From positions 7,428,087 through 7,492,086 of the forward strand of contig NZ_JAPDNR010000001.1 of assembly GCF_025989125.1 (NCBI RefSeq): a DNA stretch of 64,000 nt. Reading direction: 5' to 3'. This DNA is from Chitinophaga nivalis (GTDB taxonomy: Bacteria > Bacteroidota > Bacteroidia > Chitinophagales > Chitinophagaceae). The notes beneath the pieces are model-generated. The model searched no databases. It was not told the origin of the DNA and saw only the letters and a list, made by a program, of their open reading frames with translations. Position 1 is the stretch's first letter. The number at the start of each line of letters is the position of its first letter. Positions 6,885-14,990 of the stretch are shown here, in pieces. The translations under genes were made by a program, and so were the position numbers.

Positions 6885-7730
6885 ATGATTACAACGAGCA
6901 TACCTTACGATCCGCCACCTGCGCTGGCTGACGCTATCAAACATTTTTACTGCATACAGTCGGATGCTGCGGCAGATAAGGAGATCGCACACCTCTCTCC
7001 CAACTTCGATATGTTGCTGGTATTCAATTTTGGCGCCCCCTTCCGGATTTCCTTCGCAGGAGAACCTCTGGCAGATAAAGTTGTACCACAGGTAGCGGTG
7101 ACAGGCCCCTTGAAGCGCATGTTGAATTATGAAATATTACCCCACACGGATATCCTGGTGGTCGTCTTTCACCTGGATGGGTTCTACCGGCTCTTTGGCA
7201 CTTCGCCGGACGATGCCGACAGTGAAAAAATAACAGATCCGGATACCCTGTTGCAACAAGCCGCTTGTCATGATTTATGGATTACCTTGAAAAGCACGGC
7301 ACGGTTACCAGACAGAGTACAGTTGCTGGGAAATTATATTCAATCCGTGATCCGTCCCGGCGACCCTGCCGGCAATCCGCTGCTGGACAGCATTGCCTAT
7401 TTCGACAACCCGCTGATACAACCGGTAAAGGCCATTGCCCTGGATACGAAACTATCAGCAAGAACAATACAGGTCAGATTCAAAAAATATGTCGGCTACA
7501 ACCCTAAATCATTGCTGCGTTTTATCCGGTTTAAGCAGGTACTGCAACGGTTACAGGAGCAGCCCCATACTGATACAGACTGGTATGACATCATTCACGA
7601 CTTCGGGTATCATGATCAAAGCCATCTGATCAAAGATTTCCAGTATTTCCTCGGTACAACTCCCCAGCATTTCGTAACACAGATCCGGGCAAACGGGTTC
7701 TGTATCAGCCAGCCTGGCAAATACTATTAA
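6885..7730 (+). CDS. AraC family transcriptional regulator
   Basis: A 281-residue protein. The N-terminal half (about 1-140) is a beta-rich domain of the DUF6597 type seen in Bacteroidota AraC regulators, starting with IPYDPPPALADAIKHFYCIQ. The C-terminal 100 residues form the AraC double helix-turn-helix: KAIALDTKLSARTIQVRFKK, then FKQVLQRLQ and the second helix pair DIIHDFGYHDQSHLIKDFQY ending FLGTTPQHF. Divergent to the flavin oxidoreductase gene, it is the obvious candidate to regulate it from the shared 105-bp intergenic region. Confidence 0.92.
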   Translation: MITTSIPYDPPPALADAIKHFYCIQSDAAADKEIAHLSPNFDMLLVFNFGAPFRISFAGEPLADKVVPQVAVTGPLKRMLNYEILPHTDILVVVFHLDGFYRLFGTSPDDADSEKITDPDTLLQQAACHDLWITLKSTARLPDRVQLLGNYIQSVIRPGDPAGNPLLDSIAYFDNPLIQPVKAIALDTKLSARTIQVRFKKYVGYNPKSLLRFIRFKQVLQRLQEQPHTDTDWYDIIHDFGYHDQSHLIKDFQYFLGTTPQHFVTQIRANGFCISQPGKYY

Positions 7731-7734
7731 ACGC

Positions 7735-7766
7735 AAAAGCACCTGTTTTCCGAAGAAAACAAGTGC
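7735..7766 (-). terminator. Terminator of the second precursor group
   Basis: GCACCTGTTTTC (7739-7750) is complementary, with one mismatch, to GAAAACAAGTGC (7755-7766). On the minus strand the stem is followed by TTTTGCGTTT, so it can end transcripts of the precursor at 7798-8022; on the plus strand it lies just after the AraC stop but lacks a T-run. Confidence 0.6.
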
Positions 7767-7797
7767 CGTTACACTTACGTATCATAGCAGCACACCG

Positions 7798-8022
7798 CTA
7801 TTGCTGTGTGCAATCTATCATCAGCGTATTACCGGGTCTGGTATTGTCGTAACAACAAATACACTCTTGCTGTGGTGACATTTTAGAAGGGATGGTATAC
7901 GGCCGGTTCACGGTTTCCTGCACACCGCCTACCAGTGCATGCTGCACGGCGACACTGAGGTTAGCTACAGGTTCCTTTCTCAGAAATAATTTTCTGGTGA
8001 GTGATAATTTTTCTTTTTTCAT
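7798..8022 (-). CDS. Lanthipeptide-type RiPP precursor, Cys-rich group, copy 1
   Basis: A 74-residue peptide starting MKKEKLSLTRKLFLRKEPVA, with the leader ending HALVGG. The core of about 41 residues includes RPYTIPSKMSPQQECICCYD and a final Cys in MIDCTQQ, giving four Cys. The leader shares K-L-F-L-x-[RK] with the two neighbouring precursors and with known GG-type Bacteroidota leaders. The long frame upstream (to 8211) is ignored because the leader pattern begins at Met 8022. It lies 292 nt after copy 2, so it may have its own promoter. Modification by the LanC 2.2 kb away is possible but not shown; multi-Cys cores could also serve other RiPP classes. Confidence 0.82.
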   Translation of the reverse strand: MKKEKLSLTRKLFLRKEPVANLSVAVQHALVGGVQETVNRPYTIPSKMSPQQECICCYDNTRPGNTLMIDCTQQ

Positions 8023-8314
8023 AATAGATTTTAAGAATGATGATGAAAACCATGTTTGCCGAAGCCTCATCATGATGCATCCGGCAACAAGCTTTTTTCC
8101 GGATAAATTATCCGGTACCGCAGGGAATACACCATACTTCCGGTACGCTGTTCTTATGCAGGAGCATCTCCTGACAGCAGGATTTCCTCCGCCCCCATGC
8201 GGTTTGTTCACTGTTCCAAAGCAGTATTAAAAGTGATGTGCAAACGGATCATAACAATCAGGTAAGATGAGACACCAGGCGTTATTTTTTCACATATACC
8301 TGACCGTTATACAC

Positions 8315-8521
8315 TCACAGCGGATCAGGCGGCAGGCTAAGGCAACACATACAGAACTCATGCCCCTGGGCCGTTACCCAGGTGGGGGTATGATTTTTAG
8401 TACAGCCCATAGATGCCGGCGGGAAACCACCGTTTATCTGTGCGGCATCGTCATTCAGCGCCACCAGCACATCCCGGTGCAGGAATAATTTTTTCCCCAG
8501 TTGAATGGTTTTCTTTTTCAT
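8315..8521 (-). CDS. Lanthipeptide-type RiPP precursor, Cys-rich group, copy 2
   Basis: A 68-residue peptide starting MKKKTIQLGKKLFLHRDVLV with a leader ending AAQINGG. The core contains SMGCTKNHTPTWVT and then GHEFCMCCLSLPPDPL, so it has four Cys including the C-x-C-C motif preceded by an acidic residue. It lies 40 nt after copy 3 on the same strand, consistent with one transcript. An in-frame Met three codons upstream (MYHMKKK) is possible but the MKKK start matches its relatives. Confidence 0.82.
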   Translation of the reverse strand: MKKKTIQLGKKLFLHRDVLVALNDDAAQINGGFPPASMGCTKNHTPTWVTAQGHEFCMCCLSLPPDPL

Positions 8522-8561
8522 ATGATACATTTTTTTGGTAAGACATCCTGCCCGATCCTTA

Positions 8562-8780
8562 TCAGGCGCAGCATAAACACTCCCTGACGGGTATCTGAGC
8601 AGAAATAGTTTCCGACATATTCATACTGGGCGGGCAAAAACAGACAGTCTGGATATTTGCTGTTCCTGAAACAGGGACGAAACCACCGGCCAGTGCAGCC
8701 TGATCGTTGCTGCTGAGGGCTGCTATTACGGATCTGTTCAGAAAAAGCTTTTTGCTTAAAGCGATTTTTTGCTGCTTCAT
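8562..8780 (-). CDS. Lanthipeptide-type RiPP precursor, Cys-rich group, copy 3
   Basis: A 72-residue peptide starting MKQQKIALSKKLFLNRSVIA, leader ending QAALAGG. The core has TVCFCPPSMNMSETISAQIP and ends VRECLCCA, so C-x-C-C is placed at the very C-terminus. Five Cys in total and several Ser/Thr. It is the first gene of the group in transcription order; upstream to 9225 I see no enzyme gene on this strand. The family relation to copies 1 and 2 rests on the leader and on E-(F)-C-x-C-C. Confidence 0.82.
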   Translation of the reverse strand: MKQQKIALSKKLFLNRSVIAALSSNDQAALAGGFVPVSGTANIQTVCFCPPSMNMSETISAQIPVRECLCCA

Positions 8781-9225
8781 AGCGGAGAAAATTGAAGTAT
8801 GGAATAATGGTTCAGTGCCCCTTCCAACGGGACACATCAGTCGCCAGCGGGCATGATAAGCATAGCAGGGAAAATACTTTCTTCGGATAGCCGGCCCTGT
8901 TATGTATGTATTACAGGTTATTGATGTGTTGATGTTAACGGCGGCCAGACAGTACTGACCAACGATTTGAAATTACCAGATTCAGGAAGATATCCTCAGA
9001 ATAATTCAGGAAAGGTAGTTTTTCTTTCACGAACGGCATATATACTTTTCCTGATAGGGAATAATTTTTCCCTGCCTGAATCTTTTTTCCCTTATTGCCC
9101 ACCCCATGATGAAGTCAGACATTTGCTGCATCAAAAACGCGTACTGCTACAGCGGTGATAACCCGGGAAGCCGGCTGATAACAAACGACTGCGTTATTTT
9201 TTTTCATTTTTAACATTACTACATC
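8781..9225. other. 445-bp intergenic region with a possible decayed RiPP leader
   Basis: Most of the stretch holds nothing recognisable. On the minus strand, 8996-9091 translates to a segment containing REKLFPIRKSIYAV, reminiscent of the K-L-F-L-x-R-x-x-I-x-A-L leader of the three neighbouring precursors, but a stop codon directly precedes it and no core or GG follows. It must also contain the promoter of the copy 3 precursor and of the dehydrogenase at 9226; neither is evident. Confidence 0.3.
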
Positions 9226-10116
9226 ATGACTGCAAATCATAAAAATACTACAGGCGTTACCGTTATAGGCCTGGGTCCCATGGGACAAGCCATCACCCGT
9301 TCTTTATTACAAAAAGGTATATCCGTTACCGTATGGAACCGTACCGCCTCCAAAGCAGATGACCTGGTAGCTGCCGGCGCCCTGCGTGCTGCTACGGTAG
9401 CCGATGCCCTGCAAGCCAACGAACTGGTGCTGCTCAGCTTAACACACTATCAGGCGATGTATGATATCCTGCAACCCGCAGCACAGGCACTGGCAGGCAA
9501 GGTATTGGTAAACCTCAGCTCCGACACCCCGGAAAAAGCCCGGGAAGCTGCTGTATGGGCCGCCGCAAACGGTGCGCAGTTTCTGGCTGGCGGTATTATG
9601 GTAACCCCGCAACAGGTAGGCCATCCTGGTTCCTTTGCCTTTTTCAGCGGACCACAGGAGTTATTTGAAGCACACCAACCGATCTTGTCTATCATCGGCG
9701 ATACCGATTATCGTGGCAGTGATCCCGGCCTGGCACCACTCTATTATCAGGCATTGCTGGATATCATGTTTACCAGCGTAGCCGGTATCATGCATGGTAT
9801 GGCGCTCATTAAATCGGCCAACATTCCGGCAGCCACCTTTGCCCCTTATGTAGATAATTTCCTCGTATTCCTGCGACAGCTGGTATCAGATTTACAGATG
9901 GCACAGGAAGCAGATAAAGGCAGCTACGATGGCTCCCACAACAATATGCTGATGATGACAGCAGGCATACACCACATCACCGATGCCAGCGCGGATGCCG
10001 GGGTCAACACCTCTCTCCCCGCCGCAGTGAAGGATATTTTTGACCGTACCGTTGCCAAAGGTCATGGTAAAGACGGCCTGGCAAGCATTTTTGAAGTGCT
10101 GCGACAAAAGGACTAA
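9226..10116 (+). CDS. NADP-dependent dehydrogenase, imine reductase / 3-hydroxyisobutyrate dehydrogenase-like
   Basis: A 296-residue cytosolic enzyme. Residues 10-25 hold the Rossmann motif VIGLGPMGQAITRSLL with WNRTASKADDL after the second strand, typical for NADP-binding members of this superfamily. The C-terminal half begins GSDPGLAPLYYQALLDIMFT and is all-helical, resembling the C-terminal domain of imine reductases and reductive aminases more than that of true hydroxyisobutyrate dehydrogenases. Substrate cannot be told from sequence. It is a single-gene unit closed by a strong terminator at 10141-10200. Confidence 0.85.
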   Translation: MTANHKNTTGVTVIGLGPMGQAITRSLLQKGISVTVWNRTASKADDLVAAGALRAATVADALQANELVLLSLTHYQAMYDILQPAAQALAGKVLVNLSSDTPEKAREAAVWAAANGAQFLAGGIMVTPQQVGHPGSFAFFSGPQELFEAHQPILSIIGDTDYRGSDPGLAPLYYQALLDIMFTSVAGIMHGMALIKSANIPAATFAPYVDNFLVFLRQLVSDLQMAQEADKGSYDGSHNNMLMMTAGIHHITDASADAGVNTSLPAAVKDIFDRTVAKGHGKDGLASIFEVLRQKD

Positions 10117-10140
10117 TAATTACTGCCGGCGCCTTACGTA

Positions 10141-10200
10141 ACAAGGGAGCAGGTAACAGCGGATAGCCGTCGCTGTTACCTGCTCCCTTGTTTTTTTTAT
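10141..10200 (+). terminator. Strong rho-independent terminator
   Basis: A perfect 21-bp inverted repeat (10141-10161 with 10171-10191) with a 9-nt loop, followed by a run of T to 10199. It starts 24 nt after the dehydrogenase stop codon. Confidence 0.9.
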
Positions 10201-10223
10201 AATTCTTAATGTCAGTTCTTAAT

Positions 10224-10248
10224 TTAATCTATTAGTTTTGTAGACTAA
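10224..10248. promoter_or_regulatory. Operator/promoter of the amino-acid permease
   Basis: TTAATCTA and TAGACTAA form an inverted repeat (one mismatch) around a 9-nt spacer TTAGTTTTG. The last eight spacer bases, TAGTTTTG, match the Bacteroidota -7 consensus TAnnTTTG. The permease start codon lies 19 nt downstream of the repeat. The same arrangement recurs at 11724-11756. Confidence 0.6.
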
Positions 10249-10266
10249 TAAACATACACCAAATCC

Positions 10267-11715
10267 ATGCTGCACAAAAAATCAATCGACTCGCTGATTG
10301 CGGAAAGCGATGGCGATCAACCAAAGCAACTCAAGCGCACTTTAAGCAGTTTTAACCTGATCATGCTGGGCATTGGCGCCATTGTAGGCGCAGGTATCTT
10401 TTCTATGACGGGCATTGTAGCCGCAGAAAATGCCGGGCCGGCCGTTACCCTATCTTTCGTATTGGCAGGAGTAGCTTGCGCATTCTGTGCCCTGTGCTAT
10501 GCAGAACTGGCATCCATGATACCTGTGGCAGGATCGGCCTATACCTATGCGTATGCTACCATGGGAGAATTTATGGCCTGGATTATCGGCTGGGATCTGG
10601 TACTGGAATATGCCCTGGCTTCGGCCACCGTGGCTGTCAGCTGGTCCAGCTATGTCATTAAATTACTGGCCCGCTTCCATATAAACCTCTCTCCTGCCCT
10701 CACCATCTCGCCGTTTCAAACCATTCAACTCCCCGATGGACAGGTATTACACGGCATTGTTAACCTCCCCGCTATTTTTATTGTAGTGGTATTATCGCTG
10801 ATACTGGTACGCGGCACCAAACAATCTGCCACCATGAACAATGTATTGGTAGCCCTGAAGATTGCGGTGGTACTGGTATTTATTGCGCTAGGCTGGTCGC
10901 ATATCAACCCTGCCAACTATACCCCTTATATTCCTGATAACACCGGCACTTTCGGGTCATTCGGTATCTCTGGTATTACCCGGGGTGCGGCAATCGTTTT
11001 TTTCGGCTTCATTGGTTTTGATGCCGTATCTACCGCTGCACAGGAAGCCGTTAATCCGAAGAAAGGCATGCCGGTCGGCATTATCGGCTCCTTGCTGATA
11101 TGTACGTTATTGTATGTATTGTTTTCTCATGTTATGACCGGACTGGTGAATTATAAAGATTTCGCCGGAGATGCCAGCCCTGCTGCCACTGCTTTTGCCG
11201 TTACCGGTTATCACTTCCTGCAGGACGGGCTGATCGTAGCCATCCTGGCGGGTTATACCTCGGTAATACTGGTGATGCTCATGGGGCAGTCGCGTGTTTT
11301 TTATACCATGTCCAATGATGGTTTATTGCCGCGCTTCTTTTCTTCCGTACATCCAACATTCCGTACGCCCTGGAAAACCACCCTTTTCTTTATGGTATTT
11401 GTTGGGCTGCTGGCGGGCTTTGTACCGATTTCCGACCTGGGACATATGGTCAGCATCGGTACCTTGTTTGCCTTTATACTCGTATCTGTAGGTGTAGTTG
11501 TATTACGATATACCAGTCCGGATATACCCCGGCCGTTTAAAACACCAGGAGTTCCTGTTATCCCGGCATTGGGTATTCTGGTATGTCTGTACCTGATGTC
11601 AGGCCTGCCACTGGCCAGCTGGGGACGATTGTTTATCTGGATGGCTGCCGGCGTGATTATTTATTTCGCCTACAGCAGACATCATAGCAAGATACGTGGG
11701 GCGGCAAAAAAATAA
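10267..11715 (+). CDS. Amino acid permease (APC superfamily)
   Basis: A 482-residue inner-membrane transporter with about 12 membrane segments. It has the family's first-helix signature LIMLGIGAIVGAGIFSMTG (about residues 34-52), the second-helix segment with LCYAELASMIPVAGSAYTYA, and the conserved FFGFIGFDAVSTAAQE loop around 238-255. Closest in layout to bacterial CAT-type permeases such as YfnA; the amino acid carried cannot be deduced. The gene is alone between a terminator and the SusC operon and shares a very specific operator layout with that operon, which suggests joint regulation and perhaps related substrates. Confidence 0.92.
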   Translation: MLHKKSIDSLIAESDGDQPKQLKRTLSSFNLIMLGIGAIVGAGIFSMTGIVAAENAGPAVTLSFVLAGVACAFCALCYAELASMIPVAGSAYTYAYATMGEFMAWIIGWDLVLEYALASATVAVSWSSYVIKLLARFHINLSPALTISPFQTIQLPDGQVLHGIVNLPAIFIVVVLSLILVRGTKQSATMNNVLVALKIAVVLVFIALGWSHINPANYTPYIPDNTGTFGSFGISGITRGAAIVFFGFIGFDAVSTAAQEAVNPKKGMPVGIIGSLLICTLLYVLFSHVMTGLVNYKDFAGDASPAATAFAVTGYHFLQDGLIVAILAGYTSVILVMLMGQSRVFYTMSNDGLLPRFFSSVHPTFRTPWKTTLFFMVFVGLLAGFVPISDLGHMVSIGTLFAFILVSVGVVVLRYTSPDIPRPFKTPGVPVIPALGILVCLYLMSGLPLASWGRLFIWMAAGVIIYFAYSRHHSKIRGAAKK

Positions 11716-11723
11716 TAATACAA

Positions 11724-11771
11724 CTAATTAGTCCATTAATTTTGTGGACTAATTAGTTTATCCTAATTTTG
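11724..11771. promoter_or_regulatory. Operator and promoter of the first SusC/SusD operon
   Basis: CTAATTAGTCCA (11724-11735) and TGGACTAATTAG (11745-11756) form a perfect 12-bp inverted repeat with a 9-nt spacer TTAATTTTG, identical in length and 8 of 9 bases to the spacer at the permease operator. The spacer contains TAATTTTG. A second TAATTTTG follows at 11764-11771, exactly 19 nt after the spacer's TTTG, so -33 TTTG / N19 / -7 TAATTTTG is the better promoter here. A repressor bound to the repeat would cover the -33 box. Confidence 0.65.
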
Positions 11772-11799
11772 CTTTTCAAACGTATACCAAAACAACATT

Positions 11800-11895
11800 A
11801 TGCCAAACCAACTATTCAAACCATGCATGCATTACACGGCGTCCCCAACACGCTTTACCAGTGTAAATAATTCCTGTTGCTGTAGCCGCCACTAA
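11800..11895 (+). CDS. Putative 31-aa leader peptide with three consecutive Cys
   Basis: An ATG 28 nt after the -7 box opens a 31-codon frame starting MPNQLFKPCMHYT and ending VNNSCCCSRH before a TAA. Three Cys codons in a row (11875-11883) near the end of a short frame in a 5' leader are the hallmark of translation-dependent attenuators or Cys-sensing uORFs. The frame lies wholly in the untranslated leader of the SusC gene. It has no homology I recognise. Expression is inferred from position relative to the promoter candidate, not demonstrated. Confidence 0.5.
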   Translation: MPNQLFKPCMHYTASPTRFTSVNNSCCCSRH

Positions 11896-11957
11896 CCTAC
11901 TTCCAGCACTATACTTCGTGTCTGTTCTGTTTCCTTGCCAGCAACGGCAACAGGGAA
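11871..11957 (+). promoter_or_regulatory. Candidate attenuator with mutually exclusive RNA stems
   Basis: The segment TTCCTGTTGC (11871-11880), which includes the Cys codons, can pair with GCAACAGGGAA (11947-11957) with one bulged base. The same downstream segment is needed for a second hairpin, TTCCTTGCC (11931-11939) with GGCAA-CA-GGGAA (11946-11957). A ribosome stalled on the Cys codons would block the first pairing and favour the second. No U-run follows, so control would act on translation or by another route. Confidence 0.4.
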
Positions 11958-12000
11958 TGCTATGCTTATTACCTTCCATTAACACCTGATGGTCATTATT

Positions 12001-14961
12001 ATGTATCTGAAAAAATTCACACAATTTTTACTCGTATTCTTATTTACCTCACCGGCCCTGTTTGCACAGGAAAACATCATCACCGGCCAGGTAAAATCAG
12101 CCACCGACGGGAACATCCTGATCGGCGTGAGTATTGCCGTAAAAGGTAAAACCACCGGCGCTATTACAGATAACAATGGTAATTTCCGGTTGGCACTGCC
12201 AACGGATGCCAGCACATTGGTATTTAATTATATCGGATTTATTCCGCAGGAAATAAAAATCACCGGCAATAAAAACATCCAGGTACAGCTGACGGAAAAC
12301 ATCAAAGCCCTGGATGCTGTAGTGGTAACGGGTCTTGCGTCTGCTACCAAACGGGCCAACCTCGCCAATGCCGTTACCTCCATTTCCGCCAAGGAACTAA
12401 CGGGAACGGCTACACCGCAAACACTGGATAATGCCCTCTATGGTAAAATACCCGGTGCGGAAATCAAAACCAACAGCGGTGCACCCGGCGGTGGTTTATC
12501 GGTACAGCTGCGAGGTATCAGCTCCCTGCAAGGCGCTTCCCAGCCCCTCTATATCATCGATGGGGTGTATGTCAACAATACGACCATACGTACCGGCCGA
12601 TCTACAATCACAGGTGCCGGTGGTGCAGAAGAAGACGATGCATCCAACAGGCTGGCGGATATCAACCCGGATGATGTGGAATCCGTAGAAGTATTAAAAG
12701 GTGCTTCTGCCTCTGCCATATATGGTACCCGTGCGAACGCCGGGGTTATCATCATCAACACTAAAAAAGGAAAGGCAGGACGCACCCGCGTAAGCCTCTC
12801 CCAGGAAACCGGTTTCGCTAAAATCCAGCACTACATGGGCAGCGCACCATGGGATGAAAACAAGATAAAACTGTTCTTCCCCGCTTCCCGGCACGAGCTG
12901 GAACTGAAACGATACAGAGAAGCGGTTGCCAACAACGGTATTTTTGATTATGAAAAAATGCTGTACGGCGGTACGCCATTACTGAGCAATTCTCATATCA
13001 ACATCTCCGGCGGAACAGAAAAAACCAGGTTCTATGTATCCGGTAACCTGTCCCGCGAAGATGGTATTATCAAAAACACAGGTTTCGGACGTAAATCCAT
13101 CCGGCTCAACCTGGACCATGCGTTCAATTCCCGTATCAATTTTACCCTCAACTCCAATTACATCAACAGTAATACGGATCGCGGATTTACGGGTAATGAA
13201 AACAATCCCGGCGCCAGTCTCGGTTATATTATCGGTTACACGCCTTCTTACTTTAATCCTTATCCCAATGCCAAAGGTGTCTACCCGGATAATCCCTATT
13301 CGGAATCAGAAAACCCGCTGGCATTACGCGATAGAGCCATCAACAACACGGGCGTAAACCGGTTCATTCAATCGGCCAAACTAAACATCAACCTGCTCAG
13401 TACGCCAAAATCCAGTCTGAGCGTGGCTTTACAAGGAGGCGTTGATTACCTGAGCAGCCGTACCAAAGTATATTTCCCCGACGATCTGCAGGCCCAGCGT
13501 AGCGAAGCCAATCCCGGTGATATTGTGATCGGTACCCAGCAAGCAATCAACACCAACCTGCAGGCATTCCTGATTTACCAGCAGACTGTGAATAAAATCA
13601 ATTTCAGCACCCAGGTAGGAACCGTGTTCCTGCAAACGAAATCCAACAGTGTACTCAACAGAGGACGCGGACTGGTAGCCGGCCAGCAGAATATTTCACA
13701 GGCCGCTGTACAACAATTGCTGCAACAGCACGATCAGCTGGTGAAAGACGCCGGTATCGTCGGACAGGAAGAAATCAACTTCAACGATAAAGTGATTACC
13801 ACCCTGGGCGTACGCTTCGATAAGTCTACCCTGAATGGTGATGCCAATCAGTACTATGCTTTCCCCAAAGCATCCGTGGCGGTGAACCTGACCAAATTTG
13901 ATTTCTGGAAACTGCCTACGGTATCACAGTTAAAACTCCGGGCGGCCTACGGCCAAACCGGTGGCCTGGCCAGCTTTGGTGATACCTACAGTTCCCTGCT
14001 GCCTGCGGTAAACGGCGGATTCATCGGCTCCAAAGTTTCTGCTACCGCCGGTAACCCGAACATTAAACCGGAACGCGCCGGTGAGCTGGAACTGGGAACA
14101 GACATCGGTTTGTTCAACAACCGCCTGAACTTTGAAGGTACCTACTACCATAAAAAAGTAACAGACCTCATTCAGGATCTTACTTTATCTGATGCCACCG
14201 GTATCCGTACAAAAAAAATCAATGCTGCTGAATTGGTGAACAACGGGGTGGAACTGGCGATTACGGGTGTACCGGTATCCCGGGAAAACTTTACCTGGAC
14301 CAGCCGCGCCCTCTTCTGGAAAAACACCACGAAAATTACCCGGCTGAATGTGCCCTCCTACACCAGTGGTTCTTATGGTCCGACCTTCGGTACCTACCTG
14401 GTGAAAGAAGGTTACTCTCCGACTACCATCGTTGGTATTCCGCAAACAGCGCCCGGTCAATATACCGTATTCGGTAATTCACAACCCGATTTTCAAAGTT
14501 CCCTCTACAATGAGATCAGGTTCCTGCGCGATTTCAACTTCTCGTTCCTGCTGCATTGGAAAAAAGGTGGCGACCTGCTGAACATCACCCTGTATAATAC
14601 CGATAACGGTGGTACCACGAAAGACTGGAATGGGGATGACAATAACAACGGCGTTCCCAACGGTAAAGACAGACACACAGGTTCTGCCGGCGTATACGTA
14701 CAGGATGCCAGCTACCTGCGTCTGAGAGAAGTAAACCTCTCCTACACTTTCCCGAAAACGCTGATCAGCCGTACCTTCCACAACGTCATAGAAAATATCC
14801 GGGTAGGTGTTTCTGCCACCAACCTGTTCACCATTACTTCCTACCCCGGCTACGATCCGGAAGTATCCAGTTTTGGTACACAGGTAATCAATACCGGAAC
14901 AGATCTATTCCAGTATCCTTCTTCCAAACGGATTCTGTTTAACGTTAAAGTTGATTTCTAG
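12001..14961 (+). CDS. SusC/RagA family TonB-linked outer membrane transporter
   Basis: A 986-residue outer membrane receptor. A signal peptide (MYLKKFTQFLLVFLFTSPALFAQ) is followed by a CarboxypepD_reg-like domain (about 25-105, GQVKSATDGNILIGVSIAVKG), a TonB box-like region DAVVVTG, the plug domain with the SusC signature LYIIDGVYVNN and SVEVLKGASASAIYGTRAN, then the beta-barrel ending in FNVKVDF. I chose Met at 12001 rather than 11989 because it directly precedes the basic-hydrophobic signal. It lacks an STN domain, so it is not coupled to an anti-sigma factor; regulation is through the operator and leader upstream. SusD follows after 29 nt. Substrate unknown; the barrel is somewhat short for SusC. 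Confidence 0.93.
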   Translation: MYLKKFTQFLLVFLFTSPALFAQENIITGQVKSATDGNILIGVSIAVKGKTTGAITDNNGNFRLALPTDASTLVFNYIGFIPQEIKITGNKNIQVQLTENIKALDAVVVTGLASATKRANLANAVTSISAKELTGTATPQTLDNALYGKIPGAEIKTNSGAPGGGLSVQLRGISSLQGASQPLYIIDGVYVNNTTIRTGRSTITGAGGAEEDDASNRLADINPDDVESVEVLKGASASAIYGTRANAGVIIINTKKGKAGRTRVSLSQETGFAKIQHYMGSAPWDENKIKLFFPASRHELELKRYREAVANNGIFDYEKMLYGGTPLLSNSHINISGGTEKTRFYVSGNLSREDGIIKNTGFGRKSIRLNLDHAFNSRINFTLNSNYINSNTDRGFTGNENNPGASLGYIIGYTPSYFNPYPNAKGVYPDNPYSESENPLALRDRAINNTGVNRFIQSAKLNINLLSTPKSSLSVALQGGVDYLSSRTKVYFPDDLQAQRSEANPGDIVIGTQQAINTNLQAFLIYQQTVNKINFSTQVGTVFLQTKSNSVLNRGRGLVAGQQNISQAAVQQLLQQHDQLVKDAGIVGQEEINFNDKVITTLGVRFDKSTLNGDANQYYAFPKASVAVNLTKFDFWKLPTVSQLKLRAAYGQTGGLASFGDTYSSLLPAVNGGFIGSKVSATAGNPNIKPERAGELELGTDIGLFNNRLNFEGTYYHKKVTDLIQDLTLSDATGIRTKKINAAELVNNGVELAITGVPVSRENFTWTSRALFWKNTTKITRLNVPSYTSGSYGPTFGTYLVKEGYSPTTIVGIPQTAPGQYTVFGNSQPDFQSSLYNEIRFLRDFNFSFLLHWKKGGDLLNITLYNTDNGGTTKDWNGDDNNNGVPNGKDRHTGSAGVYVQDASYLRLREVNLSYTFPKTLISRTFHNVIENIRVGVSATNLFTITSYPGYDPEVSSFGTQVINTGTDLFQYPSSKRILFNVKVDF

Positions 14962-14990
14962 TACCTGTATCAGGTTAAAAATTATAGCAT

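Noticed and set aside
6780..6992. Longer N-terminus for the flavin oxidoreductase
   Set aside because: The additional residues do not fit the fold, which begins with the beta strand at MKNLIIYCHP, and would overlap the divergent AraC gene start.
8996..9091. Possible fourth precursor of the Cys-rich group
   Set aside because: Only a leader-like fragment REKLFPIRKS is visible; a stop codon directly precedes it and there is no start, GG or core. At most a decayed relic.
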